Positions 52,894 to 64,000 of a stretch of 64,000 nt of DNA are shown here, piece by piece. The DNA is taken from positions 10,814,501 through 10,878,500 of the forward strand of contig OZ038530.1 in NCBI GenBank assembly GCA_964036665.1, written 5' to 3'. Source of the stretch: Gordius sp. MW1 (lineage: Eukaryota > Nematomorpha > Gordioida > Gordea > Gordiidae). The notes beneath the pieces are model-generated. The model had not been told where the DNA came from. It worked only from the letters and a program-made list of their open reading frames with translations, and did no database searches. How positions within the stretch are numbered: the stretch's first letter is position 1; each line of letters opens with the position of its first letter. A program made the position numbers and the translations under genes.

Positions 52894-55132
52894 TTACATA
52901 TTAATATAATTACAAATGGAATCTAAAAATTCAAAACAATCTATTTCATCTCTTTTATAATGTAATTGTAAACACCTAATTCTTTGGGCTTTAGCTTCCA
53001 GCTTTCTTTGAACTTGATATAAAATATTGCCATTGTTTATTTGTATAATTTTTGTTTCCATATTCCTTTGGTGTTCTTTTAAAGTTTGGATAAAACTATA
53101 AATATTTGGATGTGGCTGCTTTACTAATTTCTTCATGGCATTATGAAATCCTTCCAGATGGTTATTAGTACTCATACCAGGAGCTTCATACTTTTGCCAT
53201 AAATTATATGGAAATTTTGCATTATCATCCACCCAAACATTTTTAACGTATCTCAAAAATCTTTTCAAATTGACATTATTGAGATTTTTTGAGGAAGTCA
53301 TACATTTGTTATAAACTATATCAACATCTGTTTTCCTGAGATATGGTGTATTGCATATTTCCTTGATAACTGTTCTGATTGTTTTGTCTTCAATGTATAG
53401 TTTAGCAAGGCCCAATTTCTTAGCTTTGCCAATTACAGCCTGGGAGAAGTGGAAGTAGCAACCTAGTAAGAATTTATTTTACTACATAATGTATAAATTT
53501 TACCTTGAATTATAATGTCAGGGAATATGATTTTTAGGGCTTTAATGGAAGCCATCTCAAAATCCACTTGCCAAAACATAGGATTAAATGTAAGTCCTAT
53601 AGAACTGCACACTTGTCTAAGGCTTGTAAGAAATTTTACGTATGTCTTTGAAAATTTATTGGGGAGAATACCATAAATTGTTGGTATCATGTGGTTCTTA
53701 TAAACAACATGAATAGTGTACACCTAAAATGTGTGAATATAAAGTTTAGTTTATGTACTTGATAAAAAAGGTCAGGGGTTATATAGAAGGTTCCATCTGA
53801 ATAAACTTTGTTGGCATCACACATAATCTTCAAAAATTTAGGTGTTCCAAATATAAACAAGCTATTGTCCAAATTTTCTAATAAAAAGGGAGTTCCATTC
53901 TTCAGATAGTGGCAGTCTAGGGGCAATATTATCTCTTCAATAGTTCTTGGAATTTTGGGTCTATTTTTATGCAATGTTCTCTTCATTGTTCGTTTCATTG
54001 ACTTAAAAGATGGTAGAGCATGTGGATATTGCCATATATCTTCCACTTCTTCACGTCTTTGGTAAAGTACATCATTGTATACCTAATTGGATTAATGATT
54101 CCCTGATTTTAAATATGTTAAAATTACCTTTGATATTGATTCCAAAGGATTATTATTAATGGCCTCCTTTAATTTATACTTTGTCACTAAATATTGAATC
54201 TCATCAGTTTCAGGTTCATGGTTATGATTGTTTTTTAATTTAGCTATATTTTTACAATATATTAATCTGCAAGGACATTTTGAATTTCTGCATCTATAGT
54301 AAGTTGTAATTTTTGTAGTTTTGTCAACGACATATAGATAATCATTGAGCCTCAAGATTGTTTTTCCTTTTTGGGATGGGATAAATTGTATATCTAAAAT
54401 ATTTGGGGGTTATACTAATTAAAACTAAACAAATCTACTTTGTGAATTTTCAGCTAGCGCAGGGGTTGGTTCATCATCACCCTGTTTAGGGGTCTCCTCA
54501 TTAGCATCTAGTAACAATTCTCAGTAATAAAATTTCAACTTCTTAAGAATAATTTATAAAATGTTTTTACTTTGTTGATCCCTTATAATTGTAGAGATGT
54601 TTTTAACAAGTGTGGTATTTGTTCCATTTAGTTTTTCATTTGATGCTAAATTTTATAAATAAAGCTATATTATGTTACTTGGTGCAGGGATTGGTTGATC
54701 ATTACCCTGTGTAGGGGTCTTATCATTAGGTTCTAGTAAGCAATTATCAGTAATAACTCGACTTAGTTTTTCATTTGATGCTAAAATTTTATAAGTAAAG
54801 CTGTATTATGTTACCTTGAATACAATTTTCAGAATGCTCAGTTGTGACTTTGAAATTACTATTCTTCAGTATACCCTTTCCTGGGCAATGACATATAGTA
54901 CATTTCCTGCACTTGTAATACACCTGTCCAAGTTTTCCATCTTTAATTTTGGTATAATCCAAGTCTTTATGGGTCAGAATCAAATTTTTTCTACTCGACT
55001 TTTTAAATTCTAAAGATAATTTATAAATATTTAGATATTAAGCTTACTTATACTTTCTGTATTATCTTGATTTGTTCTCTCAACCAAATATTCATTAAAA
55101 GCTTGATTATATGATTGCATATTTTTTACCAT
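52894..55132 (-). CDS. FLYWCH/MULE transposase, left-arm copy
   Basis: Mirror image of the gene at 55303-57541 (coordinate = 110435 minus the other), with the same nine exons and the same 634-residue product. The start codon is at 55130-55132 and the stop at 52894. Both genes point away from the palindrome centre and their start codons are only 170 bp apart, so a shared bidirectional promoter in the central TIR region is possible. See the right-arm copy for domains. Both copies look intact. Confidence 0.85.
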
Positions 55133-55202
55133 ATGTTAATTGCCGTAAAAGTGTAGCATTAAAATTCGGGATTGTGCGCTTTCGGGATTTAGCCTAGGAA
55201 CC

Positions 55203-55232
55203 AATACTAGCAATCTTTTAAATACTATAAAA
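55203..55232. other. Palindrome spacer (30 bp)
   Basis: The only non-palindromic part: aatactagcaatcttttaaa and then tactataaaa. Its aatactag resembles the left outer flank aatactaggg (52229) and its ctataaaa resembles the right outer flank ctataaaaaa (58200), which may record how the structure formed. Confidence 0.75.
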
Positions 55233-55302
55233 GGTTCCTAGGCTAAATCCCGAAAGCGCACAATCCCGAATTTTAATGCTACACTTTTACGGCAATTAAC
55301 AT

Positions 55303-57541
55303 ATGGTAAAAAATATGCAATCATATAATCAAGCTTTTAATGAATATTTGGTTGAGAGAACAAATCAAGATAATACAGAAAGTATAAGTAAGCTTAATAT
55401 CTAAATATTTATAAATTATCTTTAGAATTTAAAAAGTCGAGTAGAAAAAATTTGATTCTGACCCATAAAGACTTGGATTATACCAAAATTAAAGATGGAA
55501 AACTTGGACAGGTGTATTACAAGTGCAGGAAATGTACTATATGTCATTGCCCAGGAAAGGGTATACTGAAGAATAGTAATTTCAAAGTCACAACTGAGCA
55601 TTCTGAAAATTGTATTCAAGGTAACATAATACAGCTTTACTTATAAAATTTTAGCATCAAATGAAAAACTAAGTCGAGTTATTACTGATAATTGCTTACT
55701 AGAACCTAATGATAAGACCCCTACACAGGGTAATGATCAACCAATCCCTGCACCAAGTAACATAATATAGCTTTATTTATAAAATTTAGCATCAAATGAA
55801 AAACTAAATGGAACAAATACCACACTTGTTAAAAACATCTCTACAATTATAAGGGATCAACAAAGTAAAAACATTTTATAAATTATTCTTAAGAAGTTGA
55901 AATTTTATTACTGAGAATTGTTACTAGATGCTAATGAGGAGACCCCTAAACAGGGTGATGATGAACCAACCCCTGCGCTAGCTGAAAATTCACAAAGTAG
56001 ATTTGTTTAGTTTTAATTAGTATAACCCCCAAATATTTTAGATATACAATTTATCCCATCCCAAAAAGGAAAAACAATCTTGAGGCTCAATGATTATCTA
56101 TATGTCGTTGACAAAACTACAAAAATTACAACTTACTATAGATGCAGAAATTCAAAATGTCCTTGCAGATTAATATATTGTAAAAATATAGCTAAATTAA
56201 AAAACAATCATAACCATGAACCTGAAACTGATGAGATTCAATATTTAGTGACAAAGTATAAATTAAAGGAGGCCATTAATAATAATCCTTTGGAATCAAT
56301 ATCAAAGGTAATTTTAACATATTTAAAATCAGGGAATCATTAATCCAATTAGGTATACAATGATGTACTTTACCAAAGACGTGAAGAAGTGGAAGATATA
56401 TGGCAATATCCACATGCTCTACCATCTTTTAAGTCAATGAAACGAACAATGAAGAGAACATTGCATAAAAATAGACCCAAAATTCCAAGAACTATTGAAG
56501 AGATAATATTGCCCCTAGACTGCCACTATCTGAAGAATGGAACTCCCTTTTTATTAGAAAATTTGGACAATAGCTTGTTTATATTTGGAACACCTAAATT
56601 TTTGAAGATTATGTGTGATGCCAACAAAGTTTATTCAGATGGAACCTTCTATATAACCCCTGACCTTTTTTATCAAGTACATAAACTAAACTTTATATTC
56701 ACACATTTTAGGTGTACACTATTCATGTTGTTTATAAGAACCACATGATACCAACAATTTATGGTATTCTCCCCAATAAATTTTCAAAGACATACGTAAA
56801 ATTTCTTACAAGCCTTAGACAAGTGTGCAGTTCTATAGGACTTACATTTAATCCTATGTTTTGGCAAGTGGATTTTGAGATGGCTTCCATTAAAGCCCTA
56901 AAAATCATATTCCCTGACATTATAATTCAAGGTAAAATTTATACATTATGTAGTAAAATAAATTCTTACTAGGTTGCTACTTCCACTTCTCCCAGGCTGT
57001 AATTGGCAAAGCTAAGAAATTGGGCCTTGCTAAACTATACATTGAAGACAAAACAATCAGAACAGTTATCAAGGAAATATGCAATACACCATATCTCAGG
57101 AAAACAGATGTTGATATAGTTTATAACAAATGTATGACTTCCTCAAAAAATCTCAATAATGTCAATTTGAAAAGATTTTTGAGATACGTTAAAAATGTTT
57201 GGGTGGATGATAATGCAAAATTTCCATATAATTTATGGCAAAAGTATGAAGCTCCTGGTATGAGTACTAATAACCATCTGGAAGGATTTCATAATGCCAT
57301 GAAGAAATTAGTAAAGCAGCCACATCCAAATATTTATAGTTTTATCCAAACTTTAAAAGAACACCAAAGGAATATGGAAACAAAAATTATACAAATAAAC
57401 AATGGCAATATTTTATATCAAGTTCAAAGAAAGCTGGAAGCTAAAGCCCAAAGAATTAGGTGTTTACAATTACATTATAAAAGAGATGAAATAGATTGTT
57501 TTGAATTTTTAGATTCCATTTGTAATTATATTAATATGTAA
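55303..57541 (+). CDS. FLYWCH/MULE transposase, right-arm copy (9 exons)
   Basis: A Mutator-like DDE transposase. Exons: 55303-55387, 55426-55620, 55655-55756, 55790-55864, 55928-55996, 56042-56307, 56353-56676, 56712-56931, 56973-57541; sum 1905 nt, 634 aa plus stop, all phases agreeing. The eight introns are 33-63 bp, GT-AG. Two FLYWCH-type fingers bind DNA: exon 2 (LILTHKDLDYTKI; YYKCRKCTICHC) and exon 6 (IPSQKGKTILRLNDYLYVVD; YYRCRNSKCPCRL; NHNHEP). The MULE catalytic domain follows: VYSDGTFYI (first Asp), QVDFEMAS (second Asp), the family's C..H block GCYFHFSQAV built across the last intron, and NNHLEGFHNAM (Glu). All key residues are present and no stop was found, so it may be active or very young. 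It lies between the element's inverted ends. Exons 3 and 4 are a small duplication sharing ASNEKL and flanking intron sequence. Confidence 0.88.
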
Positions 57542-58390
57542 ATCAATAAACTCTATTAAGACTGCATTGTTTGTAGATATAGTGTACTAAATGGTTTATT
57601 GCATAAATTTATAATTAATATTTGAAGACATTAGTGTACTAAATTGTATAAATTAAACAACTTAAATGAGATTATTACATAAGTAAATTGTAAAGGGTGT
57701 ACTAAATGGTTTATTGCATAAATTTATAATTAATATTTGAAGAGATTAGTGTACTAAATTGTATAAATTTAACAATATAAATGTGATTATTACATAAGTA
57801 AATTGTAAAGGTTCCACCCAAATATAGCTCTTGAGTACATAATACCCAAACATTATTGTATACCTAATAGGATTAATGATTCCCTGATTTTAAATACGTT
57901 AAAATTACCTTAGATATTGATTCCAAACGATTATTATTAATGGCATCCTTTAATTTATACCTTGTCACTAAATATTAATACTCATCAGTGATCTGTAAAT
58001 AAAGCTATATTATGTTACTTGGTGCAGAGGTTAATTAAATGTGATTCTTACATAAGTAAATTGTAAAGGGGCACCCAAATCTTGCTCTTGATTATGGATA
58101 AAACTTTAAAATTAAAAAACATATGGAAATTTGAAAATCGTAGCAGTAGCATTATTGTAGCTTCGGGATTGTGCCTTTTCGGGATTTAGCCTATATCCCC
58201 TATAAAAAAATATCTTATAATATCAACACAAATTTATTTTCTTTCTCAGTTTTTCAACTTTAAGAATATTCAGATTAAATGACTTGACCCTAACCCCAAC
58301 AATTTGATAAGGTATTTTATTATAAACATAGTTCTAAAATACAATGAGCTAGAACAGCTGATTAATATTAAGTAAGGGGGTAGACCCTCA

Positions 58391-58555
58391 TATGGGCGTA
58401 GCCAGCATTAAAATTAGAGGGGGGCAATAATGATTTAGTGGGGGGATGATGATTTTTGAAATTTTGGCCATAATTTTTATAAAATTTAACAATATTTGGA
58501 TTTAGAGGAGGGCATCCGCCCCTCCCTTCCCCCCCCCCCCTTGGCTACGCCCATG
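58391..58555. mobile_element. hAT-type MITE, GGCGTAGCC family (copy 7)
   Basis: Exact 8-bp target duplication gaccctca (58383-58390 and 58556-58563). Ends tatgggcgtagccagc and cttggctacgcccatg. The best-preserved copy in the window, useful as reference. Confidence 0.85.
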
Positions 58556-58563
58556 GACCCTCA

Positions 58564-59892
58564 TGTTTGAGGCATATATCAAAGATATAAACCCTATTCC
58601 TTTTGTTGAACAAATAAAACTAATGTATGGTAGGGTAATCCTTATATATTCTCATTACTTTTTCTTCCATAACTTATACATATTTTCACGCCATAAGTAT
58701 GTAAATTGAACAAAACCTTCCCAAATATTATGGCTTAAGTTACTTATGCAAATGCTTGACAGTCTATTATATTATTAATCTATGGTTAAAAGTTAAATGA
58801 AGTTACAAAATAAAATATCTCAATTATTGTACTTGAAAAGTGATATTAAAGTGACTTAAAGTATATCCTAATTATAAATAGTTGCGGATGATGGAAGAAG
58901 GAATTCTCCACTAACAAGTAATTAGAAATTTATATTTTTAAAGAAAATTGTTCTATAAATTTTTTAAGCACCAATGCAAGATGAAGTTAAAAGGGAGCCA
59001 GTTACTAGAGAAAGCACGACATTGCTATGGAAATTCCCTTGAATTTTATGTTAATGACTCTTTTCCTAATCAATTTGTGATATATTAATTAATTTATTTC
59101 TTTTTTTAATAATACAATTGTTTTCACGTATACAATACAATATCATTTTACGTAAAATTTTTAAATAAATATGCGTTTTATTATAAATTATTATGTAGTT
59201 AAGGCCGTTAAAATCAAACACTTATTTAACTGTTTATAAGAAAACTCCATTACTATTTTAGTTGTATAGACCTTGGGTAATTGGATTCTAATTTGTTAAA
59301 TAGTGGTAGCAAATAGCTGTAATAATAGTTCAAAACCTAACCTGATTGTCAATTTATAATATAGATTATATACACAAAAATGGAAAATTAAAGCACTTTG
59401 TTTTGTTGTCAGATTTATATTTTTGACATATTGATTTATATAGTTTTACTACAAAATTGATTCAGCAAGCATTGCAATTATTGAAAAACAATTTATTGTT
59501 TAATAGAATTAGAGATTTGAAATAAATTAAAAATAGGATATGCCTATCCTAAATATTCCAAACCTCATTTTTTAACATAGATAATAGTCAGTAATAAATA
59601 GAAATCATTTGAAAAGTGTAGGCTTATTTTATTAATTAAAATTTTTAATCAATAAGAAGAATATTTTAAGCTATAACAAGAATTTTGTTGATAATTGCCC
59701 TATTATACATAAGTTAATTCAATACATGAGCTGAAGGCAAATTATAGTTTGTTGTTGAATGATATGGAAAAGATCCATTCACCTGTTCGTATTTAATGCA
59801 ACAGTTGGATTATATAATTTTCGTAACTCAAATTACATTTTATGGCTGATGTGTTTTTAACGAGAATGTTATTGAAGATTTAAACTTATATA
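58564..59892. other. AT-rich stretch without recognised gene
   Basis: No ORF, repeat or RNA gene recognised. Confidence 0.5.
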
Positions 59893-60047
59893 ATTAATTT
59901 TGTGGGAAGGGTCTAGGCTGAGCCCGTGCTTTGCAAAAAGTTAACGAGCCGGGCCCGCTATATAATTTAATTTTTACAGGCCCGTGCGAGTACCGAGTTT
60001 TTAAATTTTTCCTATTCGTAGGTTAGGCCTAAAAAGCCCATGAATAT
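59893..60047. repeat. Truncated hAT-like end with GGGCC motifs
   Basis: gagccgggcccgc and ggcccgtgcg patches, and a right end that inverted reads TAGAGATATTCATGGGC, the TAGAG-type terminal repeat of the other GC-motif elements. The left end is missing. Confidence 0.45.
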
Positions 60048-60279
60048 CTCTAATTCAAATAATAGCCCAGTTTGGCACCCCACTTAGGCAATCCTGCCTA
60101 TGCCACTGTGTGGCAACCATGTGGCAACATTAGATTGACCAGTTTGTCCAGATGATTTATTTCAAACGTCGTCAACAGTTAACAGCCCAATGTTTTACAA
60201 AAAATTGACGTGATAATCAGTTATTCAAGTTTTGAAAAAAATTTATAACTTACTGAGTTTTAGTTTCTCTTATTAATAT

Positions 60280-60738
60280 TTATTGTTTACTAGGCTTTGT
60301 TTTCATACCTTGCATAACGTTTTGGTCCTTGTTAGAGCTTTTTATCACGTTTCTTAGGTCAGAGCTTGGATTTAAGGCAATTTTTTGGTTGCTCTTTATT
60401 TCATACTTTAGGCCTATCTTAGGTTGTATATGAACTTGATCATTGACAAAGAGTCCGTTTAAACCAATATTTGAAGATACTACATTCCGTGTTCTATTAC
60501 GTGACAAAGTGTCTTTCTTTAAATTCTGGCTAATTGTCTTAGATTTCGCCGAATTATTAGTGGTTAGTCTTTGCCTGGGAGTCAAACGGGTAATTGCTTT
60601 CGTTGCCATTACAACTCTGATCTTAGTTTCTTGTATGGGATTTGTGCTTATGACTTTATGTCCTATGCAATTTTTTGTCTTGCCTGATTTAATTGGCGAG
60701 CTATTTAGTTCTACTATTTTGACTTGTTTGCCTTCCAT
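60280..60738 (-). CDS. Hypothetical basic protein, 152 aa
   Basis: I do not recognise it. An uninterrupted 152-codon frame in AT-rich DNA, rich in Lys, Ser, Asn and Thr (TPRQRLTTNNSAKSK; LKKDTLSRNRTRN) with no hydrophobic segment or cysteine cluster, so probably intrinsically disordered and perhaps nuclear. It could be a single exon of a longer gene: a consensus donor gtaagt lies about 40 bp after the stop on the minus strand. The 5' side is only about 60 bp from the Helitron edge at 60800, which may have cut off upstream parts. A chance ORF is possible. Confidence 0.35.
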   Translation of the reverse strand: MEGKQVKIVELNSSPIKSGKTKNCIGHKVISTNPIQETKIRVVMATKAITRLTPRQRLTTNNSAKSKTISQNLKKDTLSRNRTRNVVSSNIGLNGLFVNDQVHIQPKIGLKYEIKSNQKIALNPSSDLRNVIKSSNKDQNVMQGMKTKPSKQ

Positions 60739-61313
60739 TAATCCTTTATTCTCTAAACAAATCCATAAAAAGAGTATATAAATAACAGAGTTTAAATAAT
60801 CTCTATATATAAAAATGTAACTCCGTTTTCTTTGTTCTCTGATAACTCCTAAAGTTCTCCACCGAATGCCACCAAATTTGGCCAGATTATTGCCTTATCA
60901 TCCTAGATGGCTTATATATATTTTTTATCGACCTGCGACAGCTGTAAACCTGTTTTTGGTAGCGTATACCGCCATCTAGCGGACGAGAGATACTACGTTT
61001 TTTGTACTTATTTATCGTTACGATGCTACTTTTTGCCTTAACTTTTTCCCAGAATTGTTTTGTCATTTGTGTTTCAATTTTTTACTCAACTACGCCCGTT
61101 TTTTTACAATATATAAAGCTGTAACAACTAAATATTCTCAATACCGTAAAACATCACCATTTTCTTAAATAAAAATAACGCGAGCTTTTAGAAATATTCC
61201 AACGTTTCGTGCTTTTTTGCTATTTTTATGTTGTTTGGTTATTAATTTTAAAAGTACAAAAAGATTACTTAAACGGTAAGTTGATAAATGCAGATAATGG
61301 TTAACCGACAAAC

Positions 61314-61510
61314 TTAAAATGCAGTTATATGATTATTCATACAGAATAATGCTTCGAGAGCGCGAAGAAAATCATTATTAAAATGCCGCCAATTATTCCA
61401 TCAATGTAATATGTGAGCCAAAATTGAATCGGAACGTCTACTCTACATTAGTTAGATTACGGGCAGTAATGGGTATCCTTTATAAATGAGATCAACAGAA
61501 GATGGTGGTA
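61314..61510 (+). pseudogene. Helitron Rep-region remnant
   Basis: MQLYDYSYRIMLREREENHY, then in a shifted frame CRQLFHQCNM and AKIESERLLYI, matching the conserved segment between the Helitron-like N domain and the helicase (LFHQ..VDMYAKIESERL). Stops and frameshifts; the HUH catalytic part is absent. Confidence 0.65.
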
Positions 61511-61564
61511 GCGTGGCAACCATTCAACTGCGGAACGCAATAGTCTAGGTAGATAACCCTTGGG

Positions 61565-61685
61565 TTTATTCCCCCCCCCCCCCTTAAATGAAAAAATAAA
61601 ATTTCAATACAAAAATTAAAAATTAAAAAAATTATATTTTGCCCCCCCCCCCAATTGAACTTAAAACGGTTTCGCCCCCCTTTAC
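61565..61685. repeat. C-run repeat, inverted relative of the 16219 element
   Basis: C13, C11 and C7 runs spaced by ttaaatgaaaaaataaaatt and aattgaacttaaaacggttt. Read inverted it matches 16250-16370. It interrupts the Helitron. Confidence 0.55.
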
Positions 61686-61705
61686 AACAAGATTTTGCTT
61701 GCCGT

Positions 61706-62125
61706 TAATAAAGGTTAAGGAGAAGTCTTCTTCATAGATGCTTGAGGAGGAACTGGTAAAACTTCCCTACTGACATTGCTCTGGCCACTATTCGTTCCCA
61801 AATTAATATAGCCGTGGTTCTAGAGTCTTTCGGAAGGGCTGTCACATAATTACCTTGTAGAAAAACTGCTCATTCAGCATAAAAATTGCCTTTAAACGCT
61901 TAATAATGTAAAACTCTAATGTGCAACATTTCTAGGACATATGGAATGGGTAGAGTATTATAGAAGTGCAAACTTATCGTTTGGGATGAATGCACAATGG
62001 CTTATGAAAAACCGCTCTAAGTTCTAAACGGTAATCGCAAGATTTACAAATAACTATCTAACCTATTGGTAACGCAAGGTTATTGCTTGCAGGAGATTTC
62101 AGGCAAACTTTATCGGTGTGTAGTG
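61706..62125 (+). pseudogene. Helitron Pif1-like helicase, N-terminal fragment
   Basis: Walker A block FFIDA-GGTGKT with one stop in it (about 61722-61760), then TAHSA-like and KLPLN-like residues, then CNISRTYGMGRVL (61923-61961), the Walker B block KCKLIVWDECTMAYEKPL and LLAGDFRQTL (to 62118). Multiple stops. Confidence 0.7.
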
Positions 62126-62715
62126 TTTAGACATTGGCGACATTAAGTAGCCAATTGGATAAAATCGAATTAAGTAGCGAATTGGATAAAATCGGATGAT
62201 TTTTTGTTCTAGTTTGTTCTACACCATTTCCAGAATATTCGAGAATCTAAATTAGGAACTATATAATGCCACTGCATGGAATTTAGAGATCCGTAATTCT
62301 TCTGATCCTCACAGGATTACTTTACTCCATCCCATTTATTCTCGTTACATATCTATCCATATGTTTTATAACTACATCTTCGCTGCATTTGTTTAACCTC
62401 GCGTTTTGTCCTTTTATCTCCAAATTGTATTCGCATGATATTTTTCTTTTAAATAAAGATTCTTTGGATATATTAGACTGCATGCATTTCATCCAAACAC
62501 GACTAAATTGGTGATATAGCAAAATAGGTGATCAACATATCCTCCTAAACTCCATCACTAAATTGGTGACCCCTCTCAAACATGAACACGCAACCTACTG
62601 ATTTTTTAACTTCCAATGAGGAAATACCAATAAACACTTCTACTACTGGAGGTATCAAGCAGGAATCAATTGTCCACATCAAAATCCGTGAATTCCACTC
62701 TAGGAACATTCAGAT

Positions 62716-63830
62716 TTGGATAGCAGTAACCCAGAGGCAGTGTGCAACATAACAAAAGAATCGTTCATGGCCACAGTACACAGACGGTGTAAAGTTATCA
62801 TCTGGGAAATGTATTATGGCACACAAACATTCCTTGAGGCATTGGACAGGACATTGAAGGATATAAAAAATAGCACAAACTATGGCGGCACTCTGTTACT
62901 CCTTTCAAGTGATTTCAGACAAACACTTCCCGTCATTCCACGTTCAACGTACGCTGATGAGATCAACGCTTGCTTAAAATCCGTCACTGTGGCGTAATGT
63001 TAAAAAATTAGAACTGAAATTAAACATGCGCGTTCATATGCTTAAAGTTCCACCCGCGGAAGCATTCTCAAAACAACTGTTGGATATTGGTGATGGAAAA
63101 GTTGATTTGTATGAAAATACTGGATGCATATAATTACCGTTAAATTTTTGCACAATCGTCGACTCCCAAAATACTCTCATATATTTCCAGATCTATATAC
63201 ACAATACAAAAATCTTCCCTGGATGTCCGAAAGAGCAATATTGTCAGCAAAAATTGTGGACGGCAATAGTTTAAATTCCAAGATACAACAGTTGTTGCCA
63301 GGTGACTTGGTGTCACACAAATCTGTCGATACAGTTTGCGATGCTAACGAGGCTGTAAATTATCCAATTAAGTTTTTGAATTCATTGGATTTGTCAGGCA
63401 TGCCCCGCACCATACAATTGAAGGTTGGATCTCCGGTAGTTTTGCTTCGTAATTTAAACCCACCACAGCTGTGTAATGGCACACGGTTAGTCATTAAAAA
63501 ATTTATGAAAATGTTATCGAAGTCATCATTTTGAATGGCGAGTTCCGAGGTAAAAATGTATTGCTGCCACGAACCCCTATAATTCCCACAGATGTGCCGG
63601 TTGAATTCAACGTATTCAATTTCCAATTAGATTGGCATTCGCAATAACTTAATAAGGCTCAAGGTCAAACAATGTCAATTTGTGGCTTAGATTTGGGCAC
63701 ATCATGCTTTTCCCACGGACAGCTTTACATGGCATGTTCTCGCGTGGGTTGTGGGTAAACCATCCCGTTTGATTGTGTTGGCTAAAGATGGACTAACCAA
63801 AAATATTGTATACTCCATCGCACGTAGAGA
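62716..63830 (+). pseudogene. Helitron Pif1-like helicase, C-terminal fragment
   Basis: Starts around Walker B, here mutated to VIIWEMYYG, then LSSDFRQTLPVIPRSTYADE. After a frameshift: LELKLNMRVHMLK; then WMSERAILSAKIVDGNSLN and LKVGSPVVLLRNLNPPQLC and NGTRL; then near the end KAQGQTMSICGLDLG and CFSHGQLYMACSRVG (motifs V and VI). This order is specific to Helitron helicases. It overlaps in content with the fragment at 61706-62125 (both contain Walker B to FRQTL), so two elements or a duplication are present. Confidence 0.82.
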
Positions 63831-64000
63831 TTGATGATGATTTATTTTTTAATCGTCATAATATGATGTATATATAGGTATCAAAAATGATTTAATAAAA
63901 TAAAAAGAATAAAGAAATGATTAGGTATTGTCATTTTATAGGCCAACATTGTCACAAAGCTCCATTCTTATTTCATTCATAACCACACACCCATACACTT

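Larger units (their letters stand above)
52233..58202. repeat. 5.97-kb near-perfect palindrome of two MULE elements
   Basis: Arms 52233-55202 and 55233-58202 (2970 bp each) are inverted copies around a 30-bp spacer. Every paired landmark I checked sums to 110435 (ORF edges, repeats, end sequences), so there are no indels, and all paired translations are identical. Each arm is a MULE-like element with inverted ends ggctaaatcccgaaaaggca (outer) and ggctaaatcccgaaagcgca (inner), plus an extra 11 bp (taggggatata) outside the outer end and 8 bp (taggaacc) outside the inner end. Confidence 0.92.
60800..63900 (+). mobile_element. Broken Helitron
   Basis: The left edge tctctatatataaaaatgta starts with TC as Helitrons do and continues with the ctgataactcctaaa / ccaccaaatttgg 5' sequence seen in animal Helitrons. 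Inside are remains of the Rep region (61314-61510) and of the Pif1-like helicase twice (61706-62125 and 62716-63830). The 3' CTRR end with hairpin was not identified and may be outside the window. The right limit given is approximate. Confidence 0.7.

Noticed and set aside
52233-58202. Palindrome dismissed as a pure amplification or assembly chimera
   Set aside because: The edges coincide closely with both transposon termini and the flanks differ, so I keep it as a biological candidate while noting that long-read proof is needed.
62322-62522. Minus-strand ORF between the two helicase fragments
   Set aside because: No Helitron or other domain recognised, and it is opposite in strand to the element's genes.

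Overview
The window looks like nuclear DNA of an invertebrate metazoan. It is strongly AT-rich, genes are split by spliceosomal GT-AG introns, poly(A) signals are present, and the coding content is animal-like: arginyl-tRNA-protein transferase (ATE1), an ADAM10-type metalloprotease and a RAD51C-type recombinase. Most of the rest is decaying transposons (RTE LINE, several hAT lineages, FLYWCH-type Mutator-like elements, Ty3/gypsy, Helitron). I cannot assign a phylum from the sequence alone. A useful clue is intron size: many inferred introns are only 27-65 bp, next to a few that transposons have swollen to kilobases.

Layout. 0-8 kb: a degenerate RTE LINE with a hAT-like element at its 3' end, then a decayed hAT with a DUF4371-type transposase. 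8.5-15.1 kb: ATE1 on the plus strand, rebuilt here as 11 exons that stay in frame to about 476 residues; intron 7 (2.7 kb) carries a 799-bp hAT-derived element. 16-18 kb: short hAT-type elements and a possible small membrane protein. 18.5-21 kb: a two-exon ADAM10-like protease with an intact zinc site and an unusual short hydrophobic C-terminus. 22.7-24.5 kb: a TATA-driven gene for a predicted secreted, charge-polarised protein. 28.5-29.6 kb: RAD51C-like gene on the minus strand with an in-frame stop near its N-terminus. 31.0-31.9 kb: a minus-strand seven-exon gene with one FLYWCH zinc finger and a C-terminus built from tandemly duplicated 66-nt micro-exons. 32-33.6 kb: inverted-repeat element with nested palindromes and an AT minisatellite. 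35.1-41.8 kb: one 6.7-kb hAT transposon with terminal inverted repeats and an 8-bp target duplication, filled with minisatellites. 41.8-52 kb: tandem duplications, another hAT-derived element and a Ty3/gypsy pol remnant split by an insertion. 52.2-58.2 kb: a 5.97-kb near-perfect palindrome holding two head-to-head copies of a complete nine-exon FLYWCH/MULE transposase gene. 60.8 kb to the end: a broken Helitron.

The host genes do not form an operon or pathway and appear to be neighbours by chance. The connecting theme is transposons: at least five different elements with hAT-like ends share short tandem sub-terminal motifs, each with its own motif, and a swarm of about 150-bp elements ending GGCGTAGCC/GGCTACGCC is probably mobilised by a hAT like the one at 5.8-7.7 kb. 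The most striking items are the MULE palindrome (52233-58202), the micro-exon FLYWCH gene (31055-31903), the ADAM10 paralog with altered C-terminus, and the secreted charged protein. All splice models were made by eye and need RNA evidence.
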